A stretch of DNA of 64,000 nt, from positions 1 through 64,000 of the forward strand of contig NZ_DS022277.1 in the NCBI RefSeq assembly GCF_000153725.1, in the 5' to 3' direction. Numbering within the stretch: position 1 is the stretch's first letter; the number at the start of each line of letters is the position of its first letter. The stretch is from Salipiger bermudensis HTCC2601. Lineage in GTDB: Bacteria; Pseudomonadota; Alphaproteobacteria; Rhodobacterales; Rhodobacteraceae. Made by a program: the position numbers and the translations under genes. The notes beneath the pieces were generated by a model, which worked only from the letters and a program-made list of their open reading frames with translations, was not told where the DNA came from and made no database searches. This document shows positions 52,852 through 61,336 of this stretch, piece after piece.

Positions 52852-53062
52852 CGGGGCCGTGTTGGAATAGCGGAGGCTTCGCTCTACGCTTTGCAGAAGA
52901 AGATCGTGATGGCGCCATCTTTAGACGTTGAGAAAGGCGCTCGGATCCGTAGGCGAGCGGCACCTGTCGCAGGGGGATGGCATGGTGCAGCTCTTGCCCG
53001 GGCTCGATCCCGATATCTGCATAAGACGCGTTTTTGCGGATGCGCCGATGCCCATGCCGAAC

Positions 53063-53593
53063 TTAGCCTGAAACACCAGAATCTTGGTCTTGGCTCTTGT
53101 AGCTGTACCTAAAATCGCAACAAGAAGAGCCTTCCATGATTGTTTGCGTGCGCTGAAGTTTAATGTCTGTATTATAGCCCTCGGGGAAGACGTAGTCTCG
53201 GTTGCACGAAAGCAGATGGCCGATATCGCCAAGACCCATTTCTTGGTACATTTCTGCGTAACGGCAACGCGTTACCTTATAATGAAACTCTTTATCTGAT
53301 GCTTTCTCAATTTCAATGGACAGGGCATCGTCCTGCGTCCAGAGTACCTGAAGGTCCTGAAAACTCCTCAAATCGGTTCCTCCAGGGGTCTTCTGTGCAA
53401 AGCTCTTGCCAGCTTCCAGCGCGGCAGTTCTTATCGCGGTGTCTATGATGCTCTTGGCCGCCTCATCGCCGTAGCGCAGCGCTATTTCCTTGTATATGGG
53501 AGCAATGATGGCTGCCTCTATGCGTCTGCGAGCGAGAATACCGATTTCACCAGCAACCGTGGTCTCAAACTGCTTATCTCGAGACTTTGACAT
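53063..53593 (-). CDS. L-2-amino-thiazoline-4-carboxylate hydrolase-like protein
   Basis: A 176-residue protein of the ATC_hydrolase family. The conserved part is HLLSCNRDYVFPEGYNTDIK followed by LQRTQTIMEGSSCCDFRYSY, where the Cys pair and the CNRDY block match ATC hydrolases of cysteine-derived thiazoline metabolism. An N-terminal helical part begins with SKSRDKQFETTVAGEIGILA. It stands alone and its A+T content is higher than that of its neighbours, suggesting transfer. Start at the ATG ending at 53593. A role in ring opening of a heterocyclic amino acid is plausible but not supported by neighbours. Confidence 0.72.
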   Translation of the reverse strand: MSKSRDKQFETTVAGEIGILARRRIEAAIIAPIYKEIALRYGDEAAKSIIDTAIRTAALEAGKSFAQKTPGGTDLRSFQDLQVLWTQDDALSIEIEKASDKEFHYKVTRCRYAEMYQEMGLGDIGHLLSCNRDYVFPEGYNTDIKLQRTQTIMEGSSCCDFRYSYKSQDQDSGVSG

Positions 53594-54039
53594 GTGGACC
53601 TCTCCTTTCGTGTCGGTACTGACGACCGCCTGTGGATAGCAGGGCAGGGCGCGTTTGAATGCCTTCAGGCAGAAACTGTCGGCCTCGCTTCTACCTTGCA
53701 ACAATCTTGTTCCCGGCCCTGGCTGACGACCTTCCTTGCCGGAATGGTTTCGGTTGTCACGGCCTCGCCAATCTTTGGTTTCTGGTGACGTGCAAGCAGG
53801 TGCTGCTGACGCAAGGTATGGCCCCGACATGAGGGTCGTGGCGATCATGCAATACCCGTTGTTCGGCATGGTCGCGGCGGCTTGTTGGGACTGATCCGAA
53901 TGGCCCGTCCCAATTGTGTGAGTGGACCAGCCGGATCAGTCGAATTGCGTGCCGCCGCATGTGTTCAGCGGCAGGCGGCCCTTGTCCAGAGGCAGCAGCC
54001 GCGTTGGCTCAGGCCTTTACGGCCCCAACATCGGCCGGC
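53594..54039 (+). other. intergenic stretch, no gene seen
   Basis: About 450 bases lie between the ATC-hydrolase-like gene and the sugar-acid operon. Frames crossing it have no family features. Base composition is intermediate between its neighbours. Nothing more is supported here. Confidence 0.35.
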
Positions 54040-55554
54040 CTATGCGAGATCGTCGGGCAGCACGCCTTGGGGGATGTTTTGGTAGCAGACCGGGCGCAGG
54101 AAGCGGCGGATCGACAGCGTGCCCACGGAGGTGGCGCCGAAGTTCGTGCTGGCCGGGTAGGGCCCGCCATGGACCATGGTGTCCGCGACCTCGACGCCGG
54201 TGGGGAAGCCATTGACCAGAACCCGGCCGGCCTTGCGTTCGAGGATCGGAAGCAGCGCGCGGGCGTCGGCGGTGTCGCCCTCGTCCATGTGGATGGTGGC
54301 GGTGAGCTGGCCCTCGAAGCCGCGGGCGAGCTGGGCCATCTCGTCATCGGAGGCGACGCGGATCACCAGCCCGAGCGGGCCGAAGACCTCTTCCCCGAGC
54401 GCGTGGTCCTGCAGGTAGCTCGCGGCATCGGTCTGGTAGAGGTTGGGCCTGGCGTTGCGGCCCTCCTGCTCGGTGGTCAGCACCGGCTTGACGGTGTTGC
54501 GCCCGTCGAACCGGGCCTTGCCGTCGCGATAGGCCTGCGCGATGCCCTCGGTCAGCATGACCTGCGCCAGCGCGTCGGTGAGCGCCTTGGCGGCGGCCTC
54601 GACGAAGGCATCGCCCTCGGCGCCGGTGCCGATCACCGCGATGCCGGGATTGGTGCAGAACTGGCCTGCCCCCATGGTGAGCGAGCCGGCCCAGCCGCTG
54701 CCGATCTCGGCGCCACGGGCGCGGGCGGCCTCGGGCAGGACGAACATCGGGTTGACCGAGCCCAGCTCGCCGAAGAACGGGATCGGCTCGGGACGCTGGG
54801 CGCAGAGATCAAAGAGCGCCCGGCCGCCGCCGAGCGAGCCGGTGAAGCCCACCGCCTTGATCTGCGGGTGCTGGACCAGCGCCTGGCCGACATCGCGCTT
54901 GCCGCCCTGGATCAGCGAGAACACGCCCTCGGGCATGCCGCACGACGCGATGGCGGCGTGGATCGCCTCGGCAACGATCTCGCCGGTGCCGGGATGGGCC
55001 GAGTGGCCCTTGACCACCACCGGGCAGCCGGCGGCCAGCGCCGCGGCGGTGTCGCCGCCTGCGGTGGAGAAGGCCAGCGGAAAGTTCGAGGCACCGAACA
55101 CGGCCACCGGACCGATCGGGCGCTGCATCATCCGCAGGTCGGGGCGCGGCAGCGGCGCGCGGTCGGGCAGCGCCGCGTCATGGCGGCGGTCGAGATAGTC
55201 GCCCTTGCGGATGTGCTCGGCGAAAAGGCGGAGCTGTCCGGTGGTGCGGCCGCGCTCGCCCTGAAGCCGGGCCTCGGGCAGGCCGGTCTCCTGGGTGCCG
55301 ATCGCGGTGATGGCCTCGGCGCGGGCCTCCATCTCGTCGGCGATGGCGTCGAGGAAGGCGGCGCGCTCTTCGCGGCTGGTGTAGCCGTAGCTCCAGAACG
55401 CCTCCTCGGCCGCCTCGCAGGCGCGGGTCACCAGCTCGGGCGTGCCGATGCTGAACGCGTGCGCGGGCCCGTGGGCGGGCTCGGAGGTGAAGGTCGCGTC
55501 CGAGGCGATCCAGTTTCCGGCGATCAGGTGCTTGCCGTGGGGGGTGAAGCTCAT
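54040..55554 (-). CDS. 2-oxoglutarate semialdehyde dehydrogenase (KGSADH), NADP-type
   Basis: A 504-residue aldehyde dehydrogenase. PIGPVAVFGASNFPLAFSTA and DTAAALAAGCPVVVKGHSAH bind the cofactor, FFGELGSVNPMFVLP holds the Glu region and GAGQFCTNPGIAVI the catalytic Cys. This NFPLAFSTAGGDTAAALAAGCP pattern is typical of 2-oxoglutarate semialdehyde dehydrogenases of sugar-acid and hydroxyproline catabolism. It is the last gene of the TRAP-dehydratase operon and oxidises the semialdehyde to 2-oxoglutarate. It starts at the ATG ending at 55554; the longer frame upstream overlaps the RraA gene in another frame. Confidence 0.88.
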   Translation of the reverse strand: MSFTPHGKHLIAGNWIASDATFTSEPAHGPAHAFSIGTPELVTRACEAAEEAFWSYGYTSREERAAFLDAIADEMEARAEAITAIGTQETGLPEARLQGERGRTTGQLRLFAEHIRKGDYLDRRHDAALPDRAPLPRPDLRMMQRPIGPVAVFGASNFPLAFSTAGGDTAAALAAGCPVVVKGHSAHPGTGEIVAEAIHAAIASCGMPEGVFSLIQGGKRDVGQALVQHPQIKAVGFTGSLGGGRALFDLCAQRPEPIPFFGELGSVNPMFVLPEAARARGAEIGSGWAGSLTMGAGQFCTNPGIAVIGTGAEGDAFVEAAAKALTDALAQVMLTEGIAQAYRDGKARFDGRNTVKPVLTTEQEGRNARPNLYQTDAASYLQDHALGEEVFGPLGLVIRVASDDEMAQLARGFEGQLTATIHMDEGDTADARALLPILERKAGRVLVNGFPTGVEVADTMVHGGPYPASTNFGATSVGTLSIRRFLRPVCYQNIPQGVLPDDLA

Positions 55555-55622
55555 GGGATGTCCTTTCGTCCGTGCAAGAGAAAGGGCGCGGAGCTCTCCG
55601 CGCCCATCCGATGTGGCAGGTG

Positions 55623-56348
55623 TCAGAGGCCGGTCTTTTCGCACCAGGCTTCGAACTTCTTCTGGTTCTCGTCCTTGGTGCAGGGGTAGAGCCCGATGAT
55701 CGGCGCGCCGTTCTCGACCTCCTCGAGCACGAAGGCCTCGAAATCCTCCATGCCGGCGCAGACCTCGGCGATCTCGTCGGACAGATGCGCCGGGATCACC
55801 ATGACGCCGTCGCGGTCTCCCACCAGCACGTCGCCGGGAAACACCGCGACCTCGCCGCAGGCGATGGGCACGTTGATGTCGAGCGCCTCGTGCTTGGTCA
55901 GGTTGGTGGGTGCCGAGGGGCGCGCGGCGTAGGCCGGCATGTCGAGCGCGCCGATGCCCTCGAAGTCGCGCAGGCCGCCGTCGGTGACGAGCCCGGCGCA
56001 CCCGCGCACCGCCATGCGGGTGACGAGGATCGAGCCCGCGGTGGCCGCCGAGGAATCGCCGCGTGCATCCATCACCAGCACGTGCCCTGCGGGGCAGGTC
56101 TCGACCGCGACGCGCTGCGGGTGATCGGCGTTTCGGAACACCTCGATCGGGTTGCGATCCTCGCGGGCCGGGATGTAGCGCAGGGTGAAGGCCTGCCCGA
56201 CCATGTTGGCGGATTTCGCGGCAACGGGTTGCACGCCCTGGATGAACTGGTTGCGCAGGCCGCGCTTGTAGAGCTGGGTCGCGATGGAGGCGGTCGAGAT
56301 GCGCTTGTACTTGGCGCGGGTCTCGTCGGACAGGACGTAATCGGTCAT
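55623..56348 (-). CDS. RraA-family protein (HMG aldolase-like)
   Basis: A 241-residue protein of the RraA/MenG-like fold. GHVLVMDARGDSSAATAGSI and GCAGLVTDGGLRDFEGIGAL are the metal- and substrate-binding stretches of 4-hydroxy-4-methyl-2-oxoglutarate aldolases, and FPGDVLVGDRDGVMVIPAHL is the conserved C-terminal block. The family also includes oxaloacetate decarboxylases and dehydratase partners. Within a dehydratase-KGSADH operon, an aldolase or a dehydratase acting on the 2-keto-3-deoxy acid is the likely role. It starts at the ATG ending at 56348, 11 bases after the dehydratase stop. Confidence 0.83.
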   Translation of the reverse strand: MTDYVLSDETRAKYKRISTASIATQLYKRGLRNQFIQGVQPVAAKSANMVGQAFTLRYIPAREDRNPIEVFRNADHPQRVAVETCPAGHVLVMDARGDSSAATAGSILVTRMAVRGCAGLVTDGGLRDFEGIGALDMPAYAARPSAPTNLTKHEALDINVPIACGEVAVFPGDVLVGDRDGVMVIPAHLSDEIAEVCAGMEDFEAFVLEEVENGAPIIGLYPCTKDENQKKFEAWCEKTGL

Positions 56349-56359
56349 TTCTGGAGTCC

Positions 56360-58102
56360 TCAGAAGATGTCGGGTTCTCCGGCGGTCTTGCCGAAGTCGG
56401 ATTTCAGGAAGTCGAAGTCGCAGCCCTCGTCGGCCTGCAGCACGTGCTTGGAGAACATCCAGCCCCAGCCGCGCTCGAAGCGCGGTTCCGGCGGCACGAG
56501 GGCCTTGCGGCGCGTCTCGAGGTCTTCCTCGCTGACCAGCATGTCGAGCGAGCGGTTGGGCAGGTCGAGGCGTACGATGTCGCCGGTCCTGAGCAGGGCA
56601 AGCGGGCCGCCGACGAAGCTCTCGGGCGAGACGTGCAGTACGCAGGCACCGTAGGAGGTGCCGGACATGCGCGCATCCGAGATCCGCAACATGTCGCGGT
56701 GGCCCTGCTTGATCAGCGCCTTGGGGATCGGCAGCATGCCCCATTCGGGGAAGCCCGGGCCGCCGAGCGGGCCGGCGTTGCGCAACACCATGACATGGTC
56801 GGGCGTCACCTCGGCCTGTTCGTCGTCGACGAATTTCTTCATTTCCGGGTAGCTGTCGAACACCAGTGCCGGGCCTTCGTGGACATGGTATTTCGGATCG
56901 CAGGCAGCGGGCTTGATGACCGCACCCATCGGGCAGAGATTACCCTTGAGCACGGCGAGGGAGCCCTCGTGATAGACCGGGTTCGACAGAGGCCGGATGA
57001 CGTCGTCGTTATAGACCTCGGCGCCCTCGAGGTTCTCGCCCATGGTCTTGCCGGTGACCGTCATGCAAGAGGTGTCGAGCCGGTCCTCGAGCTGCTTCAT
57101 CAGCGCGCGCAGGCCGCCGGCGTAGTAGAAATCCTCCATCAGGTAGTCCTTGCCCGAGGGGCGGACGTTGGCGATCAGCGGCGTATTGCGACCGAGCTCG
57201 TCGAGCTCCTCGAGCTGCATGGGCACGCCGGCCCGGCGGGCCATGGCTATGAGGTGGACGACCGCGTTGGTCGAGCAGCCGGTTGCCATGGCGACGATGG
57301 CGGCGTTCCGGCAGGCGCCTGCGGTGATGATCTGGTCGGGGGTCATGTCCTCCCAGACCATCTCGACGATGCGGCGCCCGCAGGCGGCGGACATGCGCTG
57401 GTGGTTGCTGTCGACCGCGGGGATCGACGAGGCACCGGGCAGGGTGATGCCCATGGCATCGGCGATCGCCGTCATGGTCGAGGCGGTGCCCATGGTCATG
57501 CAGGTGCCCGCCGAACGCGCGATGCCGCCCTGCACGCCGAGCCATTCCTCATCCGAGATGTTGCCGGCACGGCGCTCGTCCCAGTATTTCCAGGCATCCG
57601 AGCCAGAGCCGAGGATCTTGCCGGCGTAGTTGCCCCGCAGCATGGGCCCTGCGGGCAGGTAGATCAGCGGCACGCCGGCGCTGATCGCCCCCATGACGAG
57701 GCCGGGCGTGGTCTTGTCGCAGCCGCCCATCAACACCACGCCGTCGAGCGGGTGGCAGCGGATCATCTCCTCGGTCTCCATCGCCAGCATGTTGCGATAG
57801 AGCATCGAGGTCGGCTTGATGTTGCTCTCGTCGACCGAGAGCGCCGGCATCTCGACCGGCAGGCCGCCGGCCTGCAGCACGCCGCGCTTCACGTCATGCA
57901 CGCGGTCCTTGAAATGGGCGTGGCAGGTGTTGAGCTCGGACCAGGTGTTGAGCACTCCGATCACCGGCTTATCGCGGTAATCCTCTTCACCGTAGCCGAG
58001 CTGCATCATTCGCGAGCGGTGGCCGAAGGAGCGCAGGTCGTCCGGCGCGAACCAGCGGGCGGACCGCAGGGTTTCAGGTGTCTTGCGGGTCATTGTGGTC
58101 AT
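56360..58102 (-). CDS. L-arabinonate dehydratase-like, IlvD/Edd family
   Basis: A 580-residue Fe-S dehydratase. The cluster ligands are Cys60 (NTWSELNTCHAHF), Cys128 (LMGGCDKTTPG) and Cys201 (SAGTCMTMGTAS), the three expected for the IlvD/Edd family. The sequence resembles arabinonate/galactonate dehydratases (aldonic acid to 2-keto-3-deoxy acid) more than dihydroxyacid dehydratase. It should act on the acid imported by the TRAP transporter. It lies directly after the 53-aa membrane peptide, sharing an ATGA overlap at 58099-58102. Confidence 0.88.
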   Translation of the reverse strand: MTTMTRKTPETLRSARWFAPDDLRSFGHRSRMMQLGYGEEDYRDKPVIGVLNTWSELNTCHAHFKDRVHDVKRGVLQAGGLPVEMPALSVDESNIKPTSMLYRNMLAMETEEMIRCHPLDGVVLMGGCDKTTPGLVMGAISAGVPLIYLPAGPMLRGNYAGKILGSGSDAWKYWDERRAGNISDEEWLGVQGGIARSAGTCMTMGTASTMTAIADAMGITLPGASSIPAVDSNHQRMSAACGRRIVEMVWEDMTPDQIITAGACRNAAIVAMATGCSTNAVVHLIAMARRAGVPMQLEELDELGRNTPLIANVRPSGKDYLMEDFYYAGGLRALMKQLEDRLDTSCMTVTGKTMGENLEGAEVYNDDVIRPLSNPVYHEGSLAVLKGNLCPMGAVIKPAACDPKYHVHEGPALVFDSYPEMKKFVDDEQAEVTPDHVMVLRNAGPLGGPGFPEWGMLPIPKALIKQGHRDMLRISDARMSGTSYGACVLHVSPESFVGGPLALLRTGDIVRLDLPNRSLDMLVSEEDLETRRKALVPPEPRFERGWGWMFSKHVLQADEGCDFDFLKSDFGKTAGEPDIF

Positions 58103-58260
58103 CCCGTGAAAGCAAAGGTGAGCCAGATCAGGAGCGCCGTGAGGGCGAGACCAAGGAGCTCCGGCCAGTTGCCGAAATCGTGGCCGTCCTGACGGTCCTC
58201 GGCGGCGAGCTCGGGTGCGGAGAGGTCTTCGTCCTGTCGGGTGAGATGGTCATCTGACAT
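58099..58260 (-). CDS. 53-aa single-helix membrane peptide in the TRAP operon
   Basis: A frame too short for ordinary ORF lists: 53 residues starting MSDDHLTRQDEDLSAPELAA at an ATG that ends at 58260. Its GGAGACCCCA ribosome binding site lies at the end of the DctM gene. It ends with LLGLALTALLIWLTFAFTG, a single hydrophobic helix, preceded by an acidic tail. The TGA overlaps the dehydratase start by ATGA. This placement in the operon and the coupled stop support translation. It may be a TRAP-associated or dehydratase-docking peptide. I know no named family. Confidence 0.7.
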   Translation of the reverse strand: MSDDHLTRQDEDLSAPELAAEDRQDGHDFGNWPELLGLALTALLIWLTFAFTG

Positions 58261-58269
58261 TGGGGTCTC

Positions 58270-59586
58270 CTATTCCATCAGCGAGGGCAGCCAGAGCGCC
58301 AGCTCGGGTATGAAGAGCACCAGGAACAGTCCGACGGCCTGCAGCGCGATGAAGGGCAGCACGGCGACGAAGATGTCCTGCAGCTCGACGCCTTTCGGGG
58401 CGACCGACTTCAGGAAGAAGCAGGCAGGCCCGAACGGGGGCGAGAGATAGTACATCTGGATGTTCATGGCGAAGAGCACGCCAAACCAGACCGGATCAAA
58501 GCCGAGATCGACCACGACAGGGGCGAAGATCGGCACGGTGATGAAGATGATCGCGATCCATTCGAGGAAGGTGCCGAGCACCATCACGATCAGCATCATC
58601 ACGACGATCACCATGATCGGGGCGACGTCGAGCCCGGTCAGGATGCCGCGCAGGAACTCGCCGCCGCCGATGCGGTTGTAGATGCCGATCAGCGAGACCG
58701 CCCCAAGCACCAGCCAGATGATCGAGCCCACGGTGAGCACGGTCTGGCGCATGGCGTCGCGCGCCATCTTCCAGCGCAGCTCGCCGCGCACCGCGGCGAC
58801 CACCAGGGCGCCCACGGCGCCAATGGCGGCGGCCTCGGTTACGGTGGCGATGCCGGAATAGATAATCCCCAGAACCGTGCCGATCAGCACGCCCGGCAGG
58901 ATAATGCCCTTGAGGAACTTCAGGCGCTGGAGAAACGGCAGGCCGGTTTCCGGGATGTCGTAGATCGGCGCCATGGAGGGCTTCAGCCGGACCCGGATGA
59001 GGATGTAGGTGATGTAGAGCGAGGCGAGGATCAGCCCCGGCACCGCGGAGGCGGCGAAGAGCTTGGTGATCGAGACCTGCGCGGCCAGGCCGTAGATGAT
59101 GAGCACGACCGAGGGCGGGATCAGCGTGGCCAGCGCGCCTGCGGCACAGATGATGCCGATCGAGAGGTGCTTGTCATAGCCCAGCCGCAGCATCTGCGGC
59201 AGCGCGATGAGGCCGAGCATGACGATCTCGCCGCCCATGATGCCGGACATGGCGGCCAGCACCACGGCGACGATGCAGGTCTGCACGCCGACCGAGCCAC
59301 GAAAGCGCCCGCCCATGATCGCCATGGAGTCGAAGAGGGATTTGGCGATGCCTGATCGTTCCAGCACGTTCGCCATGAAGACGAAGAACGGCACCGCGAT
59401 CAGTTCGTATTTGTGCAGCACCTCGCTGACGTTGGCGGCAACGATGAAGAAGCCGGCGCGGGTGCCGAAATAGAGGATGGCCGTGGCCAACGAGACCGTG
59501 AGCGTCGTGATGCCGAGCGGCACGCCGAGCGCCATCAGCCCCAGCAGCGAGATCACGATCAGGAGGGTGATGTATTCAATGCCCAC
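58270..59586 (-). CDS. TRAP transporter large permease DctM
   Basis: A 438-residue membrane protein with about twelve hydrophobic segments. The conserved DctM blocks are seen: GIICAAGALATLIPPSVVLI, VMLIVMVLGTFLEWIAIIFI and FAMNIQMYYLSPPFGPACFF. It transports an organic acid with sodium, together with DctQ and the binding protein. The start (ATG ending at 59586) overlaps the end of DctQ by 11 bases, typical of TRAP operons. The ligand, judged by the enzymes downstream, is probably a sugar acid such as L-arabinonate. Confidence 0.92.
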   Translation of the reverse strand: MGIEYITLLIVISLLGLMALGVPLGITTLTVSLATAILYFGTRAGFFIVAANVSEVLHKYELIAVPFFVFMANVLERSGIAKSLFDSMAIMGGRFRGSVGVQTCIVAVVLAAMSGIMGGEIVMLGLIALPQMLRLGYDKHLSIGIICAAGALATLIPPSVVLIIYGLAAQVSITKLFAASAVPGLILASLYITYILIRVRLKPSMAPIYDIPETGLPFLQRLKFLKGIILPGVLIGTVLGIIYSGIATVTEAAAIGAVGALVVAAVRGELRWKMARDAMRQTVLTVGSIIWLVLGAVSLIGIYNRIGGGEFLRGILTGLDVAPIMVIVVMMLIVMVLGTFLEWIAIIFITVPIFAPVVVDLGFDPVWFGVLFAMNIQMYYLSPPFGPACFFLKSVAPKGVELQDIFVAVLPFIALQAVGLFLVLFIPELALWLPSLME

Positions 59587-60097
59587 TGGACAGGTCTCCT
59601 TCGGTGCGCTGGACCCAGCGAATTATGTTCGCGGCCAGCTGGGCGAGGTAGAGGAGGCAGCCGATCACGATCAGCACCTTGAAGATCGTCGGCTGGATCG
59701 AGTTCAGTGCGGTGCCGGCGTATTCGGTGCGCGACAGGACCTTCATCGCCGGCTTCCAGAGCGCGATGGTGAGCACGAGGATCGAGCCGAAGGCGATCAT
59801 CATCTGCAGCAGCCGGAACAGCCGCCAGAGCTTCGGGCTGACCACCAGTTCAAGCATGGTGATCGAGATGTGGCGGTTGCGCTCGGTCACGAAGCCCACC
59901 GCCAGAACCCAGGCCGTGGCGCAAAGCGTCATCGCCAGCTCGGTCGACCACACCGTGGGCCGGTCGAAGCCGTAGCGAAGCACCACTTCGAGCGCGGATA
60001 TGGCGATGCAGGTGAAAAACAGGACAGAGCAGGCCTGGCCGACAAAGACGCTGACGCGGTCCATGCCGTCGGCATAGCGGGCAAGAAGGCGAGACAT
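59576..60097 (-). CDS. TRAP transporter small permease DctQ
   Basis: A 173-residue protein with four hydrophobic helices (for example ACSVLFFTCIAISALEVVLR and AMTLCATAWVLAVGFVTERN). The RHISITML loop is characteristic of DctQ. It starts at the ATG ending at 60097, with GGAGAAAGC before it; an ATG four codons earlier lacks such spacing. It links the binding protein to DctM, which its gene overlaps. Confidence 0.9.
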   Translation of the reverse strand: MSRLLARYADGMDRVSVFVGQACSVLFFTCIAISALEVVLRYGFDRPTVWSTELAMTLCATAWVLAVGFVTERNRHISITMLELVVSPKLWRLFRLLQMMIAFGSILVLTIALWKPAMKVLSRTEYAGTALNSIQPTIFKVLIVIGCLLYLAQLAANIIRWVQRTEGDLSSGH

Positions 60098-60169
60098 CGC
60101 TTTCTCCACGAGAATGTTGGGACAGGGCCGCCCCGGCGTCGCACGACGCCAGGGCGGTGGGGCGGATGC

Positions 60170-61192
60170 TTACTTGAGCAGTCCGATCTCGGTCATGTAA
60201 GCGATATGCGCGTCGTAGACCTCTTTCGCGAGGTCGGACTTGGTGGCGTATTCTTCCCACTGACCGCGCGCGACTTCGCGCATCTGGTCACGGTCTTCCT
60301 GCGCCCAGTTGATGACCTCGATCTTTTCAGAGGCATCATCACGCGCTGCGAGCTCCTGATCGAGCTTGTGGACCTCGTCGCGCATCGCCGACTGGGCCTC
60401 GTACCACCAGTCGCGCAGCGCAGTCTGGTCTTCCTCCGACAGCGACTCCCACTTCTCCATGTTCACTGTGAACTGCATGTTCGGCATGGAGTGGATGCCC
60501 GGGTAGAGCGGGTAGGGGGCCACGTCCTGCATGCCGGTCGCATCGTTGTTGACGTAAGCCGAAGCGTCGGCCGCGTCGACGATGCCCTTCTCGAGCGCCC
60601 CGAAGACCTCGGAGAACGGAATGCTGACGGGCGAGGCGCCGGCAGCCTGAAACACCGCCGAGGCCATGCCCTCTGGAGAGCGGATTTTCTTGCCCTGAAG
60701 ATCCTCGAAGGTGCGGATCGGCACACGGGAGGCGAGCGCCTCGCGCGAATAGGGCCCGCATGCCACGACCTTGACCTCGCCGCCCGTGAGGCTTTCGGCC
60801 GCTTTCTGGAACAGCTCCTCGCCGCCGCCTTCGCGGCAGAAGCCCATCATCTGCTCAGGCGTGTCGTAGCCCGCGATGAGATCGCCGAGCAGACCATATG
60901 CCGGCTCAACCCCGACGAAATAGGACGCCGAGGTCCAGTCGCCGTCGATCACCCCTGCGGCGATGGCTTCCTGTGTGTCGCGCGCGGGAACCACCGAACT
61001 GTTCGGCGTCAGGATGACCTCGACACGGCCGTCGGTCCGTTCCTTGATTTTCGGAAGCCAGTTCTCGGTCAGATACTGCGTCGAGAAGTCGCCGGCGTTG
61101 AACGAGGTCTGGATGTTGAAGGTTTCTGCAGGCGCGACCGTGGCGATGACGGTGGCGCAGCCTGCAAACAGTGCTGCTTTCGCGAAGTTCAT
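60170..61192 (-). CDS. TRAP transporter substrate-binding protein DctP
   Basis: A 340-residue periplasmic protein. MNFAKAALFAGCATVIATVA followed by PAETF is a Sec signal peptide. The DctP pattern includes FEDLQGKKIRSPEGMASAVF, where the Arg that clamps the carboxylate of organic acids lies, and GAASPVSIPFSEVFGALEKG-like repeats, with IVDAADASAYVNND after it. It is the first gene of the operon, 68 bases from the GntR-type repeat. It captures the sugar acid for DctQM. Family call firm, ligand inferred. Confidence 0.9.
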   Translation of the reverse strand: MNFAKAALFAGCATVIATVAPAETFNIQTSFNAGDFSTQYLTENWLPKIKERTDGRVEVILTPNSSVVPARDTQEAIAAGVIDGDWTSASYFVGVEPAYGLLGDLIAGYDTPEQMMGFCREGGGEELFQKAAESLTGGEVKVVACGPYSREALASRVPIRTFEDLQGKKIRSPEGMASAVFQAAGASPVSIPFSEVFGALEKGIVDAADASAYVNNDATGMQDVAPYPLYPGIHSMPNMQFTVNMEKWESLSEEDQTALRDWWYEAQSAMRDEVHKLDQELAARDDASEKIEVINWAQEDRDQMREVARGQWEEYATKSDLAKEVYDAHIAYMTEIGLLK

Positions 61193-61247
61193 CTGGGTTC
61201 CTCCCCCTGATCGTCCGGGAAGCCCTCCTCCCCGGTCATCTAATGTG

Positions 61248-61259
61248 CTAATATATTAG
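61248..61259. promoter_or_regulatory. GntR operator candidate CTAATATATTAG
   Basis: A perfect 12-base palindrome, CTAATATATTAG (61248-61259), lies 56 bases upstream of the TRAP operon start and 78 bases upstream of the chosen start of the divergent GntR gene. AT-rich palindromes of this length are common in FCD-type GntR operators. Confidence 0.6.
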
Positions 61260-61336
61260 TGTCCATCGAGCAAGACTTGTTTATAGTTGCCGGCGAACGT
61301 GAAGGACTCAAGGCGATCACACCCGTGCCGAACGAC

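Noticed and set aside
53914-55689. Long plus-strand open frame (about 590 codons) over the KGSADH gene
   Set aside because: It is antisense to a complete aldehyde dehydrogenase with catalytic motifs. The frame is Gly/Ala/Arg/His-rich as expected for the complementary strand of GC-rich coding DNA and has no domain.
56444-58192. Long plus-strand open frame over the dehydratase gene
   Set aside because: It is antisense to the IlvD/Edd dehydratase with all three cluster Cys residues, and its composition is typical of a shadow frame.
59477-61210. Plus-strand frame over the TRAP genes
   Set aside because: Antisense to DctM, DctQ and DctP, which all have clear motifs.
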